Origin: Natrinema soli
Lineage (GTDB): Archaea; Halobacteriota; Halobacteria; Halobacteriales; Natrialbaceae
DNA: 27,286 nt
Assembly: GCF_028618695.1 (NCBI RefSeq)
Contig: NZ_JAQIVI010000120.1
Location: 1-27,286 of the forward strand
Direction of reading: 5' to 3'
Shown here one piece after another: positions 23,395-27,286 of this stretch. A program made the position numbers and the translations under genes. Under the pieces are notes generated by a model that had not been told where the DNA came from, did no database searches, and saw only the letters and a list, made by a program, of their open reading frames with translations. Each line of letters starts with the position of its first letter. Positions within the stretch are counted from its first letter, which is position 1.

Positions 23395-23781
23395 TCACCG
23401 AGGGTTATAGACGCCAATGCCGGGGACCCGAGAAAAGTGCTTATCGGTGGCAACGAGTTCGGCCTCAAGGGAGCGAGCAACACCGGCGATCAGTGTGTCT
23501 GGTGCCGGGATCGGCTCGCCTTGGCCGAGCAACCCTGATCGGACCTCAGCCGCTTCGCGAGCCGCATCGTCATCGAACGCAACGGGATCGGCCCACTCGA
23601 GAGCGGTGGTAACTGTACTGATCGTCTCGGTGGCGTTTGATCGGAGCGCCCCAGCGTACAACTCGTACATCGCGATCGTTGGGACGACGTATTTAGACTG
23701 TGGGTTCGCCTCGAGATACTCGATTGTGTATGGCTGCTCGTTGAGATAATCGACAAGAAAGCTCGTCTCGAGAACCTTCAT
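23395..23781 (-). CDS. PIN-domain ribonuclease, VapC-like toxin
   Basis: A protein of 128 residues. The PIN fold can be followed: MKVLETSFLVDYLNEQP at the start (Glu in place of the first catalytic Asp, with Asp11 close by), AMYELYAGAL with a catalytic Glu (about residue 40), PAPDTLIAGVARSLEAELVA with a catalytic Asp, and TDKHFSRVPGIGVY at the end. VapC toxins cleave tRNA or rRNA. It overlaps the preceding HTH gene by four bases (ATGA), so the two are co-translated as in a toxin-antitoxin operon. Glu in the first position is, from memory, frequent among haloarchaeal PIN proteins and may keep activity. Confidence 0.86.
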   Translation of the reverse strand: MKVLETSFLVDYLNEQPYTIEYLEANPQSKYVVPTIAMYELYAGALRSNATETISTVTTALEWADPVAFDDDAAREAAEVRSGLLGQGEPIPAPDTLIAGVARSLEAELVATDKHFSRVPGIGVYNPR

Positions 23782-24152
23782 GCGTCATCGTCAGCGAACA
23801 GTTCGCGCTCACTCTCACGAAAGTCACGGTCGAGTTCGTCACCGACCGCTTCGACCTCATCGGCGAAGTTGCTACCGGCGAGGGCACCATACCCTGCCCG
23901 GAAGTCAGGGGTGTCCGAACGCTCGTCGTTGCTCGAGACCCACCACACAACAGCCCGACTGCCAACCTTTTTGCGCGTGACAGCCCCCTGCTCCTCGAGT
24001 TCGTTGAGACGCTTCTGGACAGTCCGGCGAGTACAGTCAAGCTGCTCTGCGATTTCTGGTGCAGTAAGCGGCTCAGCGTCGTCGTCACGCTCAGCGAAGA
24101 CACCAAGGACGTTCTCGGTAGTGATCTTTGGTGCTGGACCTGGTTTGCTCAT
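23778..24152 (-). CDS. Winged-helix DNA-binding protein, probable antitoxin/regulator of the PIN gene
   Basis: A protein of 124 residues from ATG 24152. Residues about 5-75 form a winged helix (ITTENVLGVFAERDD, LTAPEIAEQLDCTRRTVQKR, LNELEEQGAVTRKKVGSRAV), followed by an acidic helical tail (DEVEAVGDELDRDFRESERE) that could bind the toxin. The longer open frame to 24257 adds 35 residues that run through the operator-like palindromes, so I reject it. The palindromes at 24166-24264 suggest autoregulation. The HTH-PIN order, with the DNA-binding gene first and a four-base overlap, is a recurrent toxin-antitoxin layout in haloarchaea. Confidence 0.82.
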   Translation of the reverse strand: MSKPGPAPKITTENVLGVFAERDDDAEPLTAPEIAEQLDCTRRTVQKRLNELEEQGAVTRKKVGSRAVVWWVSSNDERSDTPDFRAGYGALAGSNFADEVEAVGDELDRDFRESERELFADDDA

Positions 24153-24165
24153 ATGTGACTTTACG

Positions 24166-24264
24166 CACGTGAGTACCAAAAGTGTTCTCACGTGAGTCGG
24201 CTTATCCCAGGGTTGTGGCTGCTGGTCTCGATACATACCATTATTATCTGTACTCACGTGGGTA
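24166..24264. promoter_or_regulatory. Three CACGTG palindromes upstream of the HTH-PIN operon
   Basis: CACGTGAGTAC (24166-24176), TCTCACGTGAGT (24186-24197) and TACTCACGTGGGTA (24251-24264) share the core ACTCACGTGAGT, a self-complementary 12-mer. Two flank the probable core promoter just before ATG 24152. The third lies 54 bases further upstream. This is the layout of repressor operators. Confidence 0.65.
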
Positions 24265-24310
24265 TGATTAGGGACAGACCCGTTCCTTGGGGCGTTTCGT
24301 TCGGTAAAAT

Positions 24311-24334
24311 GCTCGAGTGCTAGAACACTCGAGC
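24311..24334. repeat. Perfect stem-loop
   Basis: GCTCGAGTG (24311-24319) pairs with CACTCGAGC (24326-24334) around the loop CTAGAA. It lies in the gene-free stretch upstream of the HTH-PIN operon. It may be a terminator or a protein-binding site; there is no T-run. Confidence 0.45.
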
Positions 24335-24593
24335 TGGGCTGTCTCGTCCAGAGGACAAACCCATATCAACCTATAACACAAAAGCGGAAGAACGTACCGA
24401 CCTGGACGATCGAGACCGACGCGCTCTCGAGGAGATCCAGACGCTCCTCGACGCTGCCGACGCCTTTCTCGAGACACTCCTCCCGCCAGAGCGATACGGT
24501 GATACCAACGACCCACTCGGTGGTGTGCTGTTCTGGCCGCCGGACCCCAAGGGTTACTCGATCATCCATCGGTCGGGCCGTAGCTGCGACTAG
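24324..24593 (+). pseudogene. Startless coding remnant
   Basis: The plus frame is open from 24324 to TAG 24593 and has no ATG, GTG or TTG near its front. From about 24381 the sequence is clearly haloarchaeal coding in character: KAEERTDLDDRDRRALEEIQ, then LLDAADAFLETLLPPERYGD, LGGVLFWPPDPKGYSIIH. I do not recognise the protein. The 5' end has probably been lost. A small stem (AGCTGC 24582-24587 with GCAGCT 24593-24598) overlaps the stop. Confidence 0.4.
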
Positions 24594-24598
24594 CAGCT

Positions 24599-24721
24599 GT
24601 GCTCACAATAATAGGATCTACTGAAAACAACCAGGCCGTGCAGATGGGGTCACCGCTCGAGCAGCAAGCGCTTTCTCAGACAACTCTCTAGGATTTAGTG
24701 AAGCGAGATCGCGTTGGCAGT
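24599..24721. other. Intergenic stretch
   Basis: Nothing supported in this stretch. Confidence 0.4.
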
Positions 24722-25027
24722 CTAGCTATTGTTCTTCCGGCCGGGGACATTGTAATTGATGTGGACTTCCGGTGTGCTCGGTGATTCGGATGCAGCGGTT
24801 CCGTTCCAATCGAGAACATGGACATTCGCTAGCTCCCCAGAAAACTGGAACCGATGGACGCCGGTTTCGATTGTCCCCTCGACAGCATGTTCCGAGACGA
24901 CTGTGGTTTTCTCGAGCGAGTCAGCCTCAACTGGTTCAATATCACCATCGACGCTAATTTCGTAGTTGGATGGCACTCCACGACCAATTATTGTAACGAT
25001 GTTTGTCATCGCTCTCTCACTTGGCAT
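24722..25027 (-). CDS. Conserved haloarchaeal hypothetical protein
   Basis: An all-beta protein of about 101 residues: NIVTIIGRGVPSNYEISVDG, then EKTTVVSEHAVEGTIETGVH and RFQFSGELANVHVLDWNGTA. From memory, proteins with this GRGVPSNYEI pattern recur in haloarchaeal genomes and plasmids, with no known function. Two starts are possible. ATG 25027 has the box TTATAC (rc, near 25050-25058) at leaderless distance. ATG 25009 (MTNIV) fits relatives better and would use the AAAATTG element nearer by. There is no signal peptide or membrane segment. Confidence 0.75.
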   Translation of the reverse strand: MPSERAMTNIVTIIGRGVPSNYEISVDGDIEPVEADSLEKTTVVSEHAVEGTIETGVHRFQFSGELANVHVLDWNGTAASESPSTPEVHINYNVPGRKNNS

Positions 25028-25116
25028 ACAGTGGTAGACTCAATTTTGCCAGTATAAGCCTTCTCATTGGCGAAATAGTCGGAATTTCCAACGGTCTCGA
25101 ACGAATATGGGTTGCA

Positions 25117-25392
25117 CTACAACTCGACGTACTGATCTTCCCACTCTCGTCTATCCTGGATCGCTTGCTCTCCTGCGTCGCTGATCGCGTAATAGTTCGT
25201 CCGTCGATCGAGTTCCCCCTTCTCGACCAACTCCTTGTTGACAAGCGTGTCGAGGTTGGGGTACAGCCGACCGTGATTGATCTCGCTCTCATAGTACCCT
25301 TCTATCTCCTCTTTGACATCTTGTCCGGACGGGCGGTCGGCGCCTGCGATCACGTACAGGAGGTCTCGTTGGAAGCCGGTGAGGTCATCCAT
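25117..25392 (-). CDS. PadR family transcriptional regulator
   Basis: A small winged-helix protein of 91 residues: MDDLTGFQRDLLYVIAGADR, PSGQDVKEEIEGYY, NHGRLYPNLDTLVNKELVEK and NYYAISDAGEQAI. The motif G-x-LYP-x-L-x-x-L followed by a wing with YY.I.. is diagnostic of PadR. It lacks the long C-terminal dimerisation helix of bacterial PadR, as usual in haloarchaea. The neighbouring hypothetical protein gene (24722-25027) runs in the same direction 89 bases downstream and could be a target, but it has its own box. Likely a local repressor responding to a small molecule. Confidence 0.88.
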   Translation of the reverse strand: MDDLTGFQRDLLYVIAGADRPSGQDVKEEIEGYYESEINHGRLYPNLDTLVNKELVEKGELDRRTNYYAISDAGEQAIQDRREWEDQYVEL

Positions 25393-25874
25393 ATTACGAG
25401 AGTATTCAACGATGCTGTATTTGACTTCTTTTCACAGAGAATTGTATGTTTCCGCGCTGTGAAAGTAGAATATTCTTCCCTGTTGAATGTGTTCTTACAC
25501 CCAACCAAACGGTGAAAATTGCGGCAGAAGGCGGTTCGTTTAGCAGCTATGGATAGTATACCTATCTGGCTTGGGGACAAGAATGAAGAGTGATTTCTGA
25601 GATGGTGTCCTTCGACCTCTCGTTCGTGGCTGTCGTACACCTCCCCCGACGCTGTACCCAATTCAACAGAGCAATAAGTACAAAGCCTGTGGAAAGTTCT
25701 GCACCACCGGCTTTCAATAGCTATTATAGTAGCAACGCTTTTCTGTAGGAGATTGTTGATACAGCTCTCCAGAAAGGAGTTGGAACAGAAACTGACCGTC
25801 TAACCGCCCAACGACCGGGTTCTAGTCTCGCTCCGATCACCACAGAATCGCAAGATGGCTCTACATCAACAATG
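25393..25874. other. Gene-free stretch upstream of padR
   Basis: No ORF with good composition or promoter is seen beyond the padR promoter region at the left end. Several short open frames exist on both strands but read as chance. Confidence 0.45.
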
Positions 25875-25906
25875 TACTACACAAGAGCGAAAATAGTTGT
25901 GTAGTA
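25875..25906. repeat. Perfect 10-bp stem-loop
   Basis: TACTACACAA (25875-25884) and TTGTGTAGTA (25897-25906) are exact inverted copies with a 12-base loop. First of three strong stem-loops in 300 bases of gene-free DNA. Confidence 0.65.
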
Positions 25907-26009
25907 ACGGCTGTCTCCTCCTGTTAGAACCGACAGGCGGTCGGAACCTTGTTGCAATACGATCGCTGTCGTATCATAGCAGCCGCTCACGTTGACACTG
26001 GACGACCAT

Positions 26010-26036
26010 TGAGGACCGCCATACTGGCGATCCTCA
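26010..26036. repeat. 12-bp stem-loop with one mismatch
   Basis: TGAGGACCGCCA (26010-26021), the loop TAC, then TGGCGATCCTCA (26025-26036). Eleven of twelve positions pair, a strong hairpin or a nearly palindromic protein site. Confidence 0.6.
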
Positions 26037-26145
26037 GATCCTCCGTCACCGCACTCCTTATCTGGGATCGTGTTCCTCTTCTCGATCAGTGTCTTCTCGA
26101 GCGGGACGCCAATGCGTGAAGCAGAGATTCACCTATTCGGCTTTC

Positions 26146-26172
26146 CCGGCTGCCGCTGGACACGGCAGCCGG
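26146..26172. repeat. Perfect 10-bp GC-rich stem-loop
   Basis: CCGGCTGCCG (26146-26155), a 7-base loop, then CGGCAGCCGG (26163-26172). The stem is nearly all G and C in otherwise AT-richer DNA. Confidence 0.65.
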
Positions 26173-26549
26173 TCTGTTATACACATGACTCGGCTTCTTT
26201 CGTACGTGGACCAATCAACAGAACGTGCTCGATGGCACAGAACAGCGGTCGATCTCTTGCGCCCTATGGTTTGGTTCACGCTCTCATGGCATAGCAGTGT
26301 TTCCATCGAGTCAACAAAGCAGTTCGTGTGTATATCTGTCGCGAATAGAGAACCTTAAGGCTCCAAGATCAGGAGATAACACGCGAAAAAAGTCTTAGAA
26401 TTGATCCGAAGACTCTTCGATGATACTCTCGATCACATCCTGATCGACGTCGAGCACTTACTCAAAGAATTTCTCTCCAGACCTACCTTTGTCATTCCCG
26501 AAAATAATTACACTAATACATTTCCAAAGGGTATAATCTCCGCAGAAAG
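26173..26549. other. Gene-free stretch before the last gene
   Basis: No convincing gene. A minus-strand run of haloarchaeal-looking residues (VLDVDQDVIESIIEESSDQF, about 26399-26458) could be the tail of a lost gene but has a stop directly before it. Confidence 0.3.
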
Positions 26550-26558
26550 TATTTATGC
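26550..26558 (+). promoter_or_regulatory. TATA-like box of the last gene
   Basis: TATTTATGC lies 24-32 bases before ATG 26582, again at leaderless distance. Confidence 0.55.
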
Positions 26559-26581
26559 ATCTACCATAACAAAAGGACAGG

Positions 26582-27286
26582 ATGACCGCATGGAATAGAC
26601 GATCGGTGCTGGCAGCGGGTGCAGCGTTCGCAATGAGTGGGATTGCGTCGACCGTAACGGGATCAGAGGGTGCCGACGTCGCGGAGCTGCCGGATCCGGG
26701 CGTCGATCCCAACCCGGGGATGGACGAGGACTGGGCGTCGTTCGCCGGCAACGCTGGTCACGCACGTTTTATCGAAGACGGTCACGCGTTCGACAGTAAG
26801 GCGCTCAAGGCCGCCTGGTCGGTCGACCACGACGGCGCCGTCGCCGTTGCGGACGACGTCGTCTACACGACAACCGCGGACGGCGTCGTCGCGCTCGGCG
26901 CCGCGGATGGCTCTGTCGTCTGGGAGAATACCGACATCGACGCGGACTCCCCCGCGGTAACCGGCGAGACGGTGTACCTTGACGGCGGCGAGATCGTGGC
27001 GCTCGATCGGGAGAACGGCAGCGTCCGGTGGAAGAGCGAGCTTGGTCCCGAGGAGTGGACGGGCAGCCACACGGTGGCGTACGACGGCGTCTTCGTCGTC
27101 GTCGACGGCACCCTGTACGCGCTCGAGGCCGACGACGGGTCAGTCCGATGGCGAAAAGAATCAGCCATCGTCGAGTCGGGCGACGGTGACGAGCACGAGT
27201 CCGGATTTATCACCGGAGCCGCCGCGGCGAACGGCGTCGTCTACGCTGGAACGGAGACGGGAACGTTCGCTTTCGACCCCGCGACC
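26582..27286 (+). CDS. Tat-exported PQQ-like beta-propeller protein, cut by the window edge
   Basis: The first 235 residues of a longer protein. The start MTAWNRRSVLAAGAAFAMSG is a twin-arginine signal peptide (NRRSVLAA, Ala/Gly-rich core), so the protein is exported folded. After an acidic region with DEDWASFAGNAGHARF, repeated propeller blades follow: DDVVYTTTADGVVALGAADG with SVVWEN, GETVYLDGGEIVALDRENGS with VRWKS, FVVVDGTLYALEADDGS with VRWRK, and VVYAGTETGTFAFDP. The unit V-Y-x-G...l-x-A-l-d-x-x-x-G-x-v-x-W is that of PQQ-like (PQQ_2) repeats; such proteins bind ligands or other proteins, and many do not carry PQQ. The gene is much more GC-rich than the preceding 1.2 kb. Confidence 0.92.
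   Translation, partial: MTAWNRRSVLAAGAAFAMSGIASTVTGSEGADVAELPDPGVDPNPGMDEDWASFAGNAGHARFIEDGHAFDSKALKAAWSVDHDGAVAVADDVVYTTTADGVVALGAADGSVVWENTDIDADSPAVTGETVYLDGGEIVALDRENGSVRWKSELGPEEWTGSHTVAYDGVFVVVDGTLYALEADDGSVRWRKESAIVESGDGDEHESGFITGAAAANGVVYAGTETGTFAFDPAT

Noticed and set aside
23778..24257. Long version (159 aa) of the winged-helix protein
   Set aside because: The extension crosses the palindromic operator-like sites and the probable promoter.
25350..25661. Leftward frame of 103 codons overlapping padR
   Set aside because: Composition (His, Cys, Asn and Lys-rich) is unlike haloarchaeal proteins and it overlaps the clear PadR gene.
1..27286. tRNA or rRNA genes and attachment sites
   Set aside because: I looked for cloverleaf-like segments and tRNA-end repeats near the recombinase and at the composition border and found none I could defend.

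Overview
The window comes from a haloarchaeon (class Halobacteria). The proteins are strongly acidic. Nearly every recognisable gene has a TATA-like box 22 to 33 bases before its start codon, as expected of leaderless archaeal transcripts. Many families are typical of the class: HalOD1, Tat lipoproteins, a class II ribonucleotide reductase relic, and type I-B CRISPR repeats of the GTTTCAGACGAACCC type. Most of the window looks like a decaying accessory region or plasmid-like island. The only stretch that looks clearly like GC-rich core genome is the last gene, which runs off the right edge.

Left part (1-5480): a small ORF, a coiled-coil hypothetical protein, a VOC/glyoxalase-fold protein, a Tat lipoprotein, a hypothetical protein, a serine recombinase with an inverted repeat in front of it, a small acidic protein convergent with a winged-helix regulator, and a stand-alone HalOD1 domain protein. 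Decay zone (5480-8380): almost no intact genes. It holds two diverged copies of a repeat, a 58-residue two-helix membrane protein, a fragment of class II ribonucleotide reductase with a redox cysteine replaced, a frameshifted two-gene operon and a TnpB relic.

Copper module and metabolism (8250-14500): the tail of a broken gene runs straight into a TauE/SafE-type membrane protein and a CopA/FixI-like P1B-type ATPase. These are followed by an amidohydrolase, a ribbon-helix-helix-like protein, a 56-residue protein, a DoxX membrane protein and another small membrane protein.

CRISPR region (14580-23005): a type I-B operon cas6-cas8b-cas7-cas5 is intact, but everything after it is damaged. cas3 keeps only its HD nuclease part, joined in frame to the tail of an IS transposase. 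The cas3 helicase, cas4 and the front of cas1 are missing, and a threonine-synthase-like PLP enzyme gene sits in their place. The remaining cas1 has frameshifts and an apparent loss of its catalytic glutamate. cas2 has one frameshift. A short array of three spacers ends in a truncated repeat. A second relic of the same transposase lies on the other side of the effector operon in inverted orientation. The locus should still be able to make crRNA and a Cascade complex, but not to acquire spacers, and it can destroy targets only if a helicase is supplied elsewhere.

Right part (23090-27286): a broken ribbon-helix-helix antitoxin, a winged-helix/PIN toxin-antitoxin-like operon with three CACGTG-centred palindromes at its promoter, a startless coding remnant, a conserved haloarchaeal hypothetical protein, a PadR regulator, a gene-free stretch of 1.2 kb with three strong stem-loops, and finally a Tat-exported PQQ-like beta-propeller protein cut by the window edge.
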